DNA of 64,000 bases from Nannobrachium achirus (GCA_963921795.1 OY997653.1:63487126-63551125), one strand, 5' to 3'; shown: positions 19,514 through 30,717, counted from the first letter of the stretch. Numbers and translations are program-made. Notes: generated from the sequence alone by a model not told the origin.

Positions 19514-19692
19514 CGGCAAAGAGGTTTAGTGTAGAAGGGAAAAGAGCAGACCAAGTACAGAGTGAAAGTTTATTAGATAATGACGGCTCAAGTGGTTAAA
19601 TATCTGGAAACACAAATTGACATGAATACAAAATACACTGATGATTGTGCTGTTAAACAATGAAACTATATGGAATCTATGAACATGTTGTG

Positions 19693-20964
19693 GGGGTCCC
19701 TGCTTCATCTCTCTCTCAACTAAGGGGTCCCTGCTTCATCTCTCTCTCAACTAAGGGGTCCCTGCTTCATCTCTCTCTCAACTAAGGGGTCCCTGCTTCA
19801 TCTCTCTCTCAACTAAGGGGTCCCTGCTTCATCTCTCTCTCAACTAAGGGGTCCCTGCTTCATCTCTCTCTCAACTAAGGGGTCCCTGCTTCATCTCTCT
19901 CTCAACTAAGGGGTCCCTGCTTCATCTCTCTCTCAACTAAGGGGTCCCTGCTTCATCTCTCTCTCAACTAAGGGGTCCCTGCTTCATCTCTCTCTCAACT
20001 AAGGGGTCCCTGCTTCATCTCTCTCTCAACTAAGGGGTCCCTGCTTCATCTCTCTCTCAACTAAGGGGTCCCTGCTTCATCTCTCTCTCAACTAAGGGGT
20101 CCCTGCTTCATCTCTCTCTCAACTAAGGGGTCCCTGCTTCATCTCTCTCTCAACTAAGGGGTCCCTGCTTCATCTCTCTCTCAACTAAGGGGTCCCTGCT
20201 TCATCTCTCTCTCAACTAAGGGGTCCCTGCTTCATCTCTCTCTCAGCTAAGGGGTCCCTGCTTCATCTCTCTCTCAACTAAGGGGTCCCTGCTTCATCTC
20301 TCTCTCAACTAAGGGGTCCCTGCTTCATCTCTCTCTCAACTAAGGGGTCCCTGCTTCATCTCTCTCTCAACTAAGGGGTCCCTGCTTCATCTCTCTCTCA
20401 ACTAAGGGGTCCCTGCTTCATCTCTCTCAACTAAGGGGTCCCTGCTTCATCTCTCTCTCAACTAAGGGGTCCCTGCTTCATCTCTCTCTCAACTAAGGGG
20501 TCCCTGCTTCATCTCTCTCTCAACTAAGGGGTCCCTGCTTCATCTCTCTCTCAACTAAGGGGTCCCTGCTTCATCTCTCTCTCAACTAAGGGGTCCCTGC
20601 TTCATCTCTCTCTCAACTAAGGGGTCCCTGCTTCATCTCTCTCTCAACTAAGGGGTCCCTGCTTCATCTCTCTCTCAGCTAAGGGGTCCCTGCTTCATCT
20701 CTCTCTCAACTAAGGGGTCCCTGCTTCATCTCTCTCTCAACTAAGGGGTCCCTGCTTCATCTCTCTCTCAACTAAGGGGTCCCTGCTTCATCTCTCTCTC
20801 AACTAAGGGGTCCCTGCTTCATCTCTCTCTCAACTAAGGGGTCCCTGCTTCATCTCTCTCAACTAAGGGGTCCCTGCTTCATCTCTCTCTCAACTAAGGG
20901 GTCCCTGCTTCATCTCTCTCTCAACTAAGGGGTCCCTGCTTCATCTCTCTCAACTAAGGGGTCC
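19693..20964 (+). repeat. 31-bp minisatellite, about 41 units
   Basis: Unit GGGGTCCCTGCTTCATCTCT then CTCTCAACTAA. Highly homogeneous: a few units lack one CT pair and two read CAGCTAA. Single-copy homologues (opposite strand) lie at about 3905-3935 and 27790-27820 inside related MITEs. Confidence 0.98.
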
Positions 20965-21125
20965 TTGGCCTGAAAACGTTGAAGACCCCTGGACTAAGTA
21001 CATGTAGCCTACTCAAGTACTGTACTTAAATAACATTTTTAGGTATTTGTACTTTACTTGAGTATTTCCAATTTCCAATACTTTTACTTCTACGCCACTA
21101 CAATGCGTCAGTCGTAATGCGACTC

Positions 21126-21154
21126 ATTGTGAGCTTGTAGATCTGCTTTTTTTT
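21126..21154. repeat. Half palindrome (P10)
   Basis: ATTGTGAGCTTGTAGATCTG, right arm only, inside the decayed end of the 19367 host. Confidence 0.75.
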
Positions 21155-21577
21155 AAATACATTTGAAAACCTGATACGGGACATTCCGCATAATGATTAT
21201 ACTTTCTACTCTTGGTAGGACTTTAAGTACATCTCCATCCCAAAACCTTTGTAACTTTTACTCGAGTGCATTTATAAATCCAGTATTTTTACATTGCAGT
21301 GTTGCTATACTCGTACTTATAGGGAGTGAACTAACGAGGGATGACGCAACGTCTCCTTTCCATCTCGGCGGCTCGTTGCCTCTGATGCAAGACGGCGGCA
21401 ACAGGAAACATGTGACGGAACAAAAGGTCCAAAGAAGTTACAACAAAGAGTCTGTAAGATGATTGAGGTGGACACGATGCTGCTGCTGCTGCTGCCTGGT
21501 CGTAGCTCTGGGGGAGGGAACCAGCAGCTGCCGCCGGGCCCCGAGATCAATCAGGACCCCGCCTCCAACCGGCAGGC
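21155..21577. other. No gene recognised
   Basis: Contains a short (CTG)n at 21480-21495 and GC-rich sequence; the frames seen overlap on both strands without support. Confidence 0.5.
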
Positions 21578-21646
21578 ACCGTGCACACACCGTGCACACA
21601 CCGTGCACACACCGTGCACACACCGTGCACACACCGTGCACACACA
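21578..21646. repeat. 12-bp tandem repeat
   Basis: ACCGTGCACACA repeated about six times, directly next to a hAT TIR at 21650. Confidence 0.95.
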
Positions 21647-21649
21647 GAC

Positions 21650-22160
21650 CAGTGGTTCTCAACCTGTGGGTCAAAAGGATTAACTTAATGTGCAACATTG
21701 TTTTCTCGCTCAAAAGTAAGCAAACCAACATAAATCTTTGAATATTATATATTATGTTTCTGTCAGTGGTGCTCAAACCTTTTCATGTGAAGGACCCCCA
21801 AAATGATGTGTATTTGGCCACGGAGCCCCATCTCAAAATATTTAGCTCCAGGGACCCCCCAGAAGAAACATTTGAGTTACAAATGTTCGCTTAATAAATA
21901 CATGTATTCAAAGATTGGGTTACTAGGGCCCAAGGTGGAGAGGCCTTAATTACTTTAGCTATTGAAAAATAGCAGATATACAAGCTCACAGCGTGGCACC
22001 GAGTGTTGCGCTGAAAGCTTGTAGATCTGCCATTTCAGTCCACTGTGCAGATACCCTCTATATACACTTAAACTTTATGTTGGTTTGTGTGAGGAAAAAC
22101 AATGTTTCACATTAAGCTAGGAGACCCCCCCCAAAATAAGTTGGGGACCCCCCTTTACTT
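21650..22160 (+). mobile_element. Composite hAT MITE with palindrome
   Basis: Starts CAGTGGTTCTCAACCTGTGG. At about 21745-21910 it is interrupted by the inner segment (GTGGTGCTCAAACCTTTTCA). P11 follows, then the right half of the first family (AACAATGTTTCACATTAAGC, GGGGACCCCCC). The right TIR may be the first GGTTGAGAACCCCTG at 23341-23355. Confidence 0.6.
21965..22035. repeat. Core palindrome, full tip (P11)
   Basis: AAAAATAGCAGATATACAAG, tip CTCACAGCGTGGCACC/GAG/TGTTGCGCTGAAAG, CTTGTAGATCTGCCATTT. The return arm carries several mutations. Confidence 0.92.
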
Positions 22161-23160
22161 TACTTTACTTTATTTGTTTATTTAGACGGGACAATGCATA
22201 TTAACTCATTTCCTGCGATCCCCGCCGAAACCGGAGATTTCCCGCTGTACCACTCTGCGATGCCCGTAGATCCCGGAAATTTAATTAGCTTTAATCATTA
22301 TGAAACAATTAAAAGTATGGTCGCTGTATATAGCCGCTTCGGAGACTTTAGACCCGCCTCCTAACTGTATCCTGCCGTATTTCCTGTTTAGATCGGATCT
22401 AGGTTTCCATATCCGGTCTGAGAGCCAATCATAGCTCCGGGCCCATAACCATGTAAACAAGGAAGCATTCTGCTCGGTCATATCATCGTCTTTTTTCACG
22501 TGTTTTTTTTATTTATTTGATAGCTGTTTGATTCTTGTGCCCACCTGGCATATGATCCTCACACATATCGTCTGCTATGTGCGCGAACGTGTCCACGTGT
22601 TACCATAGCGCACAGCTGGCTGTTTCCAATGTTTTCTTATGTAAATACTGGCGGATTCAGCAGGATACTGCCTGGCAATGGATTTGTCTATTCCAATGGA
22701 TTTTTTTTATTCGAAAGCTGTCATCTTGTCTACCCGTCTACTACATGAGTCATGCACAGATCATGCACTATGCGTGCACGTGCCCACGTTAAAAGGTAAG
22801 GATAATGTGGCAGGAAAACAGTTCAGCCTATGTTTAAAATAGCAGCATATGAGTTAATGAACACTACATAAAAGCATTGTAAATACACCGGAATTAGCAA
22901 GAATGCTAAATTTCATCCGTAGTCCCCACATGAAGACAAAACAACACATACCAACAAACAGTAATCCTACATTAGGAGAGGGCGTTTAAAAACATAAACA
23001 TACAAATACTATTTCTCTTGTAACCAAGAAAACAACAAAAACAACACATATTACCAACAGTACCCTACATTAGAAAAACATATACATACATGACTGTACT
23101 ATTAAGACTATACATGGTCACAGGTTTGATTGTCAACTAACCAATTTTTTTAGAGTATAC
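22154..23160. mobile_element. Unclassified AT-rich repeat hosting a TTAA element
   Basis: Left piece TTTAGACGGGACAATGCATA and right piece TGAACACTACATAAAAGC become contiguous when 22205-22853 and one TTAA are removed. The right part is A-rich (AACAACACATA units). Resembles a common fish interspersed repeat, but I cannot name the family. Confidence 0.4.
22205..22853. mobile_element. TTAA-flanked insertion (piggyBac- or Kolobok-like)
   Basis: TTAA lies at 22201-22204 and 22854-22857. The ends share only CTCAT/ATGAG as inverted repeat. Contents are GC-richer than the host. A 72-codon minus frame shows no transposase motif. Supported mainly by restoration of host continuity. Confidence 0.45.
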
Positions 23161-23322
23161 TTGAAGGATAGATATGACAAACAGTCTCTTATTATCAGAG
23201 GAAGGTCATTCCAGATTGAACAGCCCTGAACTGAAAGGGTGTTTTTTTCCAAAAGCGGTTACCCGGTCCCGGTACGATACTTCGCAGTCCCCTCTAGTGA
23301 TTGCCCTAGTATTGAGTCCCCT

Positions 23323-23704
23323 GGGGGTCCCGACCCACAGGTTGAGAACCCCTGCATGTGTGTAGCATGGCCTTTAGGGGGTCCCGACCCACAGGTTGAG
23401 AACCCCTGCATGTGTGTAGCATGGCCTTTAGGGGGTCCCAACCCACAGGTTGAGAACCCCTGCATGTGTGTAGCATGGCCTTTAGGGGGTCCCCACCCAC
23501 AGGTTGAGAACCACTGCATGTGTGTAGCATGGCCTTTAGGGGGTCCCCACCCACAGGTTGAGAACCACTGCATGTGTGTAGCCTGGCCTTTAGGGGGTCC
23601 CCACCCACAGGTTGAGAACCACTGCATGTGTGTAGCATGGCCTTTAGGGGGTCCCCACCCCCAGGTTGAGAACCCCTGCATTTGTGTAGCCTGGCCTTTA
23701 GGGC
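23323..23704 (+). repeat. 54-bp minisatellite, about 7 units
   Basis: Each unit holds a hAT TIR end (GACCCACAGGTTGAGAACCC then CTG) plus CATGTGTGTAGCATGGCCTT. Units vary CCCGACCC/CCCCACCC and AACCCC/AACCAC. It looks like the right TIR of a MITE plus flank amplified in tandem. Confidence 0.95.
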
Positions 23705-23710
23705 GTTGCT

Positions 23711-24073
23711 ACGTGGCTGGAGAACCAATCGGCTCGTTAACAGGAAGCGATCGAACACTGCACTGTCAGCACAGGTGGGACTTCCTCAACGCCTGAGCTG
23801 CCTCCCTGATTGGCTGTCACTCAGTGTCACTCACGCAGAGCCTTTCTGTCAATCACGCGGACAGACACCCACACACACACACACACACACACACATACAT
23901 GCGCACGTACGCACACACACAGATACACGCACATGCACACACATGCACACAGCTCTGCATGCTGCGCACACATCATGGCTCGTTCACATGGGGCGCGTAG
24001 CGCTGGTCCAAGGTACCGTTGTTTGGAGTTGGGACAGCAGTCCGAGGCTAACCTGCCGACGCTGGTCAATGCT
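23711..24073. other. No gene; contains a (CA)n tract
   Basis: CA-rich interrupted microsatellite at 23869-23953; the rest is unassigned. Confidence 0.6.
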
Positions 24074-24546
24074 AGTTTTCTGCTGACATAAGCAGGAATC
24101 ATACAATTGCTTATTTTATTTTTTATTTTATGATATTCAGGCGGCTAACAATGCTCCCAAAAAAAATCTAGTGGCGCTTCTAGGAGCCGCAGTCTACCTC
24201 CAAAACTATTATTTTATCTATAAGAAGCTCTGTCACTAGCAGCTCATTGGTGCATGAACCAGCCGACCGGGGCTAAAAAGATTGACAGACAGGTCAACCG
24301 ATCTGAACAAGAACAAGAGGCGGTCCTGATTGGTCTGTTATTTAGGATGGGCACCCAGTTTAATCGACCAATGACAGAACTTCTCACAGATAAAAAATAA
24401 TAGTTTTGGAGGCAGATTGTAGCCCCAGGAAGTGTCACACACAACATTTCTTTAGGAAGCATTGTTAGCCGCCTGAATAAAATAAAATAAAAATACATTT
24501 TTAAAATAAGCAATTGCATGATTTCTGCTTATGTCAGCAGAAAACT
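24074..24546. mobile_element. Foldback MITE with ~170-bp arms
   Basis: AGTTTTCTGCTGACATAAGC at the left pairs with the inverted complement at the right. Further in, GGCGGCTAACAATGCT and CCAAAACTATTATTTTATCT also pair. A 3-bp GCT flanks both ends (24071-24073, 24547-24549). Short TSD and long arms would suit a Harbinger-like MITE, but the family is not established. Confidence 0.65.
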
Positions 24547-24699
24547 GCTTATTTCTGCTTTAAGCCTAGAAACCTTAACCCTAACCGGACAACTGCGACC
24601 TCAAAACAACGGGACCTCGGAATTTAGCGATTTTGCCTTCACACGTACGCTCATGCTTAAACACACAGATTCACTCACAAACACAAACACATGCCATGG

Positions 24700-24708
24700 C
24701 ATGCACGC

Positions 24709-24788
<80 letters not shown>

Positions 24789-24803
24789 TCGCGCACGCAC
24801 ACA
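24700..24803. repeat. (ACGC)n and (AC)n tract
   Basis: CGCACGCA tetramers grade into CACACA. Confidence 0.95.
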
Positions 24804-24948
24804 AAGTAATAAATGGGTCTGTGGAGAGTTGGGGAAGGCCAGATTATTTGCAAGCAAATTGCTAAACTTTCATTGAAGCAGAATTATTACCTCAGAGAAT
24901 GGATTGGGAACGGAACGGTTGCATCTTGCACCCACATTGTGCAGAGGT

Positions 24949-25318
24949 TGTGGTGTGGTGTGGTGTGGTGTGGTGTGGTGTGGTGTGGTGTGATGTGATG
25001 TGGTGTGGTGTGATGTGGTGTGGTGTGGTGTGGTGTGGTGTGGTGTGGTGTGGTGTGGGGTGGTGTGGTGTGGTGTGGTGTGGTGTGATGTGGTGTGGTG
25101 TGGTGTGGTGTGGTGTGGTGTGGAGTGGTGTGGTGTGGTGTGGTGTGGTGTGGTGTGGTGTGGAGTGGTGTGGTGTGGTGTGGTGTGGTGTGGAGTGGTG
25201 TGGTGTGGTGTGGTGTGGTGTGGTGTGGTGTGGTGTGGTGTGGTGTGGAGTGGTGTGGTGTGGTGTGGTGTGGTGTGATGTGGTGTGGTGTGGTGTGGTG
25301 TGGTGTGGTGTGGTGTGG
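24949..25318 (+). repeat. (GGTGT)n pentamer array, about 74 units
   Basis: TGGTG phase throughout with scattered GAGTG, GATGT and GGGGT variants. G/T-rich on the plus strand. Long Cys-Gly-Val frames are artefacts. Confidence 0.98.
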
Positions 25319-25449
25319 GACTGCTGTGATGCTGGAGCTGCCATTGCAACCTTTATTAGCGCTGTCACCACAGGCCTTCCACCAGCCTGCTTGCTGCCAC
25401 CGTCAAGACGGAGTGAGTATCAAAACCTCCACCTCATGTCCGTCACTGA

Positions 25450-25763
25450 GGCCATGGCTACACGGAGCTGGATATTTCATATATCCTGGTTTTTCAGATA
25501 TCCACATAAAAAATATCTAGGTCCACACGACAAAGATATCTGGGTCTAACAAGCACACACACAGTAAAGTCTTTAGAGATATCCGGGTTCCCTGTCTAAA
25601 CGGATCCAGTGAATCGGATATTTTTCAATGTCTTCACTTATTTATCCGGTTTAAAAAATGTCCAGCTTTGCGGCCGAAATATCCAGCTTTGTGTGGCTGA
25701 AAGCCCCAACAGCACAAAGAAATGTCTAGCTTCAGAAATATCCAGCTCTGTGTAGCCATGGCC
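25450..25763. mobile_element. TIR MITE with TGA flanks, PIF/Harbinger-like
   Basis: TIRs GGCCATGGCTACACGGAGCT and AGCTCTGTGTAGCCATGGCC continue into GGATATTTC. TGA flanks both ends (25447-25449, 25764-25766). A 3-bp duplication with GG-starting TIRs suits PIF/Harbinger. Confidence 0.65.
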
Positions 25764-25766
25764 TGA

Positions 25767-26083
25767 GTGAAGGAGTGAGTCGGCTATTTTCAGTTGCGTG
25801 ATACCACACGTAACTAAGCATAAGTCAATACTGGAGATGTAGTGTACAGCCATGGATTTCTACACATAAGATGCTGCATTCAAGTTCAGGAGAGTTTGGA
25901 CAAGGCAGTTCTCTGTAATGCTGCCTTGCAGGTATATGGAATGGAAAGAGGGCATTTGGAGCTTAAAATGGCTTAAAATGATTGATATAAATATTTTTTG
26001 CAAATCTCTATCCACAACTTTCCAACATCCCATCATGCATTGCGCAGAAGGCGAACGGCATTTCCGTCGTCGCTGCCGAGTGT
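25767..26083. other. Repeat fragment, no gene
   Basis: CATTCAAGTTCAGGAGAGTT near 25870 recurs near 32414, so this is part of an unclassified interspersed repeat. Confidence 0.45.
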
Positions 26084-26143
26084 GATCTACAAGCTCACAA
26101 CGGTTGCATCTGCGACGCGACGTGAGCTTGTATGTCTGCTGTT
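26084..26143. repeat. Core palindrome, diverged (P12)
   Basis: GATCTACAAGCTCACAACG, tip GTTGCATCTGCGACGCGA, CGTGAGCTTGTATGTCTGCT. The outer left arm is missing. Confidence 0.8.
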
Positions 26144-26370
26144 AACCGGAAGTGTCCCGCAGATACATTTTTTTTTTGGCACCAGTAAACCACAGGATTG
26201 GTCGTGTTGTGTTTTGCACAAATCCACCTCCTGGTGGCGCTGTAACAGGCCCATGTGAAACATTAGGAGCACCCAGGGAGTGGCGTGTATGGTTTGGCTG
26301 CCATCGTGTCTCAATTTGATAGTCATTGGGATTGAACCCTGACCCCTGGGCGGACATTCAAGGCCACAGC

Positions 26371-26502
<132 letters not shown>

Positions 26503-26523
26503 AGCTGGTAGGAAAATGACTTG

Positions 26524-26530
26524 CCTTTAA
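26524..26530. other. Empty or excised Kolobok-like insertion site
   Basis: GACTTGCCTTTAAGCACTG here corresponds to GACTTGCATTAA plus element plus TTAAGCACTG in copy A. The CCT before TTAA equals the terminal CCT of the element and may be an excision footprint. Confidence 0.5.
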
Positions 26531-26622
26531 GCACTGTGCATCTGCAAACCTCAGTGCAATGGTTTTTAATCAGGAGGGCTAACCAGAAAAGTGACTAGTT
26601 GTCAGTACAGCTTAGGACAGCT

Positions 26623-26803
<181 letters not shown>

Positions 26804-27344
26804 GGCTATACGAGCACGTGCAAACACCCGACACCGATAATGAACTCCATGGCTATTGATAAGAGCGGCTGACATAATGTTCAGTCAGTGCCTGCGTGGC
26901 GTGACGGTCCCATTGACAGGCAGCAGATTAGGCTGGGAGACGCACCGTGCTCTGCTCCAGTTACCTTCATTACCTTGTCCTTCTCCTCAACATTACAGCT
27001 CGCCTCATCCTTTCTATGCCTTCTCCTTCTCAACAAACATTAAGGCTTCATCCTCTCTTCTCCTGTCCTGTCCTGAACCTCCACTCTGTTCCTTTTTAAT
27101 GGCATTTTCATGAGGTGCGCTTGCTTTGTAGTTTGTAGACCATGCCTGAGTATGATTAGCGCCCTTTCCCCCACTCCCCTCACCTTCCCCTGGGGAGGGA
27201 ATTTGCGTGCAAAGTTTCACAGAAATGTTACCCTGCGTTCATGATTTGAGGCGTTTTGTTCAAAGCGGACCAATCCTGAAAACTTTGGAAGCCAATGTTG
27301 GTCAATTAGGATGGGATATGAAATATCGGATGACTATACGGTGT

Positions 27345-27375
27345 CTAACCCTTACCCTAAACCTAACCTTCGTGG
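27345..27375. repeat. Short telomeric-like remnant
   Basis: CTAACCCTTACCCTAAACCT; counterpart of 3435-3492. Confidence 0.55.
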
Positions 27376-27412
27376 GGTGAGTCGCTAACCCACCCGACGC
27401 TCCTTCGTCGAA

Positions 27413-27506
27413 ATGGCGGTCGTTGGAAAGAGCGAGATTTCCCCGGTTGTCAGAAGTGATTTAAAAGATGACACTGAATTTGAACTGAAGTGCACCTGCT
27501 GCTCAG
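27413..27506 (+). CDS. Candidate first coding exon (copy B), product unknown
   Basis: Same 31 codons plus one base as 3535-3628, same GAAATGG start and CAG/GTATGC donor at 27507. Residue 27 is Cys (TGC) instead of Phe (TTC). The frame is intact with no indel, while surrounding DNA carries many indels; that is weak evidence for constraint given its shortness. No downstream exon identified. Confidence 0.3.
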
Positions 27507-27753
27507 GTATGCAGCGTTCGCACTAATCAAATAAACTTTGAGGCTTTGGGTTCAAGTGGCCAGATTTGGGAGGATCAAGCGTTTATACGTACAGTCAGTA
27601 TTCATAGAATACCAAATGCTGTTCCATCCTGGAATACTAAACCAGGCCAAAGATAGGGCAAGGACAAACGTGCCGTAAGCCTTCTTTAAGGGGAGGCAAA
27701 TATTCCACATGTACATTTATTCAACAGGGAATCTTTTTCTGAGGATTTAAACC

Positions 27754-28021
27754 AGGGATCTTCAACGTTTTTTTTTTTCAGACCAAGGACCCCTGAGCTG
27801 AAAGAGAGATGAAGCAGGGACCCGCCACTACGCTACCGCATAAAGTTAGGTTGCAGATTAAACTTTTTCATAGGTTTCATAGATGGCTTAGACTTGTTTG
27901 AGAGCACTAACATCAGCGTTGTGTAATTATTATTATTATTTTTTTAATGTTGGATTCATGTTAAAAAAAAGTAGTTCACCCCCAAAATGACTTATTTTCT
28001 ATTGATTACTCACACCATGGA
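27754..28021. mobile_element. hAT MITE fragment
   Basis: Twin of 3875-4134 with a T-run expansion (TTTTTTTTTTTT near 27766). Confidence 0.6.
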
Positions 28022-28269
28022 GACTTGAGTTCAATAATGTTGGTTGTATTAGTCGCATTCCTAAGAGAAAATGTTGATTATTGTAATTTTGCCCCCATTG
28101 ATTTCGACCCAAATGAATTTGGGTCCCCATCCTGATTCAATGGGGGTAGATTTATTGAAATCAAATTGTTGATTATTATTGTCCCATTCCTCCTCAAGAT
28201 CCAAAGGGTTGTCCCCTGATGCAGGGGTGTCACACCAAACTCTGGGCCCAGGGTACTTTAACTATTGAG

Positions 28270-28337
28270 AAATAGCAGATATACAAGCTCACAGCGCGGC
28301 ACCGAGTGCCTGGCTGCGAGCTTGTATATCTGCTATT
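28270..28337. repeat. Core palindrome, full tip (P13)
   Basis: AAATAGCAGATATACAAGCT, tip CACAGCGCGGCACC/GAG/TGCCTGGCTGCGAG, CTTGTATATCTGCTATT. Confidence 0.93.
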
Positions 28338-28592
28338 CTTTTTTTAAATCATGACATTTTGTGCAAGTCTTTGAATATTTTTTTTAAACCTATGTTTCTC
28401 TGTCAGTGGTGCTCAAAAGGTTTCATGTGAAGGACCCCCAAAATGATATGTATATTTGGCCACAGACCCCCTTCTCAAAATATTTAGTTCCAGGCCAGGG
28501 ACCCCCCAGAAGCAAAATTTGAGTTACAAATGTTCGCTTAAAAAATATACATATATTAAAAGATTTCCACACATTTTCACCACTTTTTCAGA

Positions 28593-28651
28593 AAAAAAAT
28601 ATAGCAGATCTGCAAGCTCGCAGCACGGCACTCGGTATATCTGCTATTTTT
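28593..28651. repeat. Core palindrome, right arm shortened (P14)
   Basis: AATATAGCAGATCTGCAAGC, tip TCGCAGCACGGCACTCGG, then TATATCTGCTATTTTT. GAGCTTG of the return arm is deleted. Confidence 0.88.
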
Positions 28652-28739
28652 CAATAGCTAAAGTGTAAAATAATTAAGGCCCCCACCTTGGGCCCTAGTA
28701 CTCAGTCCCCCCCCCCCCCGCCCCCTTGTGACACCCCTG

Positions 28740-29087
28740 GCCTCTGCTGCTGCTGTTGTGCTAGCCTAGCATGCGCGCCCGACCGCGGCCTCTTTAGCAT
28801 GTGGATGTGATTAGCTAATGTCACCGCGGGGCCGCCGCTAACGTTCAGCCGCCGCTCTTCTCTTCCTGCTGGAGTCACTTAGACGTCGCAATCCTGGAGG
28901 AAAATCAAATTATAGAGCCATTAATTTGTCCAGGTAATCCAGTCTGTCAGCTGCACCGCAGTGGAGTAATCTCCCAGGACCCCGCGCTCATCAAGTAGCG
29001 TACGTGATGTGCGATGCCCGCTTTAGAAGTGAAGCATTAGCTAATTAACCCGTTTAGGCCTAGGATTATTGAATGCTTTAACTACTG
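28740..29087. other. Duplicated sequence, no feature recognised
   Basis: Twin of 4247-4594. Confidence 0.5.
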
Positions 29088-29160
29088 AAAAATAGCAGAT
29101 ATACAAGCTCGCAGCGCGGCACCGAGTGCCGAGCTGCGAGCTTGTAGATCTGCTATTTTT
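29088..29160. repeat. Core palindrome (P15, twin of P1)
   Basis: Identical layout to 4595-4667. Confidence 0.95.
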
Positions 29161-29413
29161 GAAAAATCATGACAATTTGTTCAAATCTTTGAATATACAT
29201 ATATATTTTTTTAAAGGGAACATTTGTAACGCAAATATTTGCTTCTTGGGGGGTCCCTGATACAATATTTTGAGATGGGGTCCGTGGCCAAAAACATATA
29301 ATATTGGGGGTTCCTTCACATCAAAAAGTTTGAGCACCACTGACATAGAAACATATATATTTTTTTTTCTTCAAAAAACCTTAGAGTCGGGTCAAAATAT
29401 TCAAAGATTTTTC
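29161..29413. mobile_element. Inner segment between paired palindromes
   Basis: Twin of 4668-4920. Confidence 0.7.
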
Positions 29414-29458
29414 AAAAATAGCAGATCTACAAGCTGTGAGCTTGTATATCTGCTTTTT
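29414..29458. repeat. Core palindrome (P16, twin of P2)
   Basis: Short tip CTGTGAG as in copy A. Confidence 0.93.
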
Positions 29459-29643
29459 CTTAAGAGCTGAAGCATGAAATGATATGCAATAATATGTACC
29501 CGGTCTAACTTGGTTAACAGAGAGAAAGAGCTGCCTGTGTTGAGCCTTGCGGTCATATTATGACAGTTGGGTTCTCAAAGTGCGGTTCAGGGACCTCCCC
29601 GGGGGTCTTCGAGGAAGGGGGTCTGTGTGGGGGTCCCCCATGC

Positions 29644-29896
29644 CAGTGGTTCTCAACCTTTTCAGGCCGCGACCCCTAAAATAATCATATTATAACTGGG
29701 GACCCCCCACCCTGACGAGCACCAAGAGTTGAGGCATTACATTTTGTATAACACGGTTCTATTGTGAAAACAGTAGATCTACATGCTCACAACGCCTCAC
29801 AACGAGGCGTTGTGAGCATATAGATCTACTATTTATGTTGCTTTGTTTACTGTTGAGTGAGAAAACAATGTTGCACATTAAGTTAATCATTTGGAT
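29644..29896. mobile_element. hAT-type MITE, 3' truncated
   Basis: Twin of 5151-5402. Confidence 0.7.
29766..29834. repeat. Core palindrome (P17, twin of P3)
   Basis: As P3 but GAAAACAG instead of GAAAATAG in the left arm, breaking one pair. Confidence 0.93.
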
Positions 29897-30109
29897 TAGT
29901 TATGGATTGATTGATTAGTTAGTAGGCCTACCCATTGTTGTGGACAGACAATTTGTGGGCAGGTTACAAAGTTGCAGTGTTTGTTTACTGTTTGAGGAGG
30001 CAAGATTCATCTACTTATTAGCCAATTTATAAAATAATCTTGTACGATCATGGAATACATTTATAATTCCAGAGTTTTGCCTTTTATGGTTATTTTTCAT
30101 TTTCAGTTA

Positions 30110-30275
30110 CAGATATCGTGATATATCGTGGATGACATTTCTTGCAATATATCGAATATCGCAATATATCGAATATCGCAATATATCGAATATTGTGATA
30201 TTATTGTCATCGAGAGCCTAATATCGTGACAGATATCGTATCGTGAGGTAGCAATATCGTCACACCCCTTATATA
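30110..30275. repeat. ATCG-rich MITE fragment
   Basis: Twin of 5600-5775. Confidence 0.5.
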
Positions 30276-30294
30276 TAGGCTATATATATATATA

Positions 30295-30345
<51 letters not shown>
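30276..30345. repeat. (TA)n
   Basis: Twin of 5777-5835. Confidence 0.95.
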
Positions 30346-30348
<3 letters not shown>

Positions 30349-30717
30349 AAACACTACTATCCTATATTGATTGAGCTTAACCATCCAGACATATAAACGT
30401 GTCAGTCCTACCAACCTCCACATACCTTTTTAAAGGGAAATATATGGAGTAGTTGCAATAAAGTGCCAATAAAGTCAGAGGAGCTTCCAAGGGGGGAGAA
30501 TTCCAGATTTCCTCTGTCTGGAGAGTGATTCCATAAATCCTTTTGTGGCCCTTTGGCTTCACTGCTGGCAGCATGAAAGGAGAACAGAGAGAGGGAAGGT
30601 GCATGAAAAGGAAGACGAGGCTCGTTATGTGCAGCGGTGGAAGAAGAACTGGCGTTTCTTACTTACACAGAAATGATGCGATGTAGAAATACTCTCGTTG
30701 GGGCACTGTCACACCAG
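30346..30717. other. Duplicated sequence, no gene
   Basis: Twin of 5836-6214. Confidence 0.5.

Larger units (their letters stand above)
19388..20991 (+). mobile_element. hAT MITE swollen by an internal minisatellite, perfect TSD
   Basis: Ends CAGGGGTCTTCAAC and GTTGAAGACCCCTG. The 8-bp duplication GACTAAGT is exact at 19380-19387 and 20992-20999. Interior includes a half palindrome (19494-19513) and 41 units of a 31-bp repeat. The ends match 61377-61397 and 62807-62821. Confidence 0.92.
19367..21107 (+). mobile_element. Host hAT-like MITE split by a minisatellite-bearing MITE
   Basis: Starts CAGTGGCGTAAAGTGACTAA and resumes at 20992 with GACTAAGTACATGTAGCC, CTCAAGTACTGTACTT and ACTTCTACGCCACTAC. 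Same family as 17350-18090. Confidence 0.6.
28222..28739 (+). mobile_element. Complete hAT MITE (CAGGGGTGTCAC family)
   Basis: Ends CAGGGGTGTCACACC and TTGTGACACCCCTG, with P13, inner segment and P14 between. Flanking 8-mers do not match. The A homologue survives only as 4135-4246. Confidence 0.85.

Noticed and set aside
23239..23796. 185-codon plus frame with repeated GGP-PQVENPCMCVAWPL peptide
   Set aside because: The 54-bp minisatellite is a multiple of 3, so the frame persists, but it consists of hAT terminus sequence; the opposite strand is equally open.
24899..25549. 216-codon Cys-Gly-Val-Val-Trp frame
   Set aside because: Translation of the GGTGT array.
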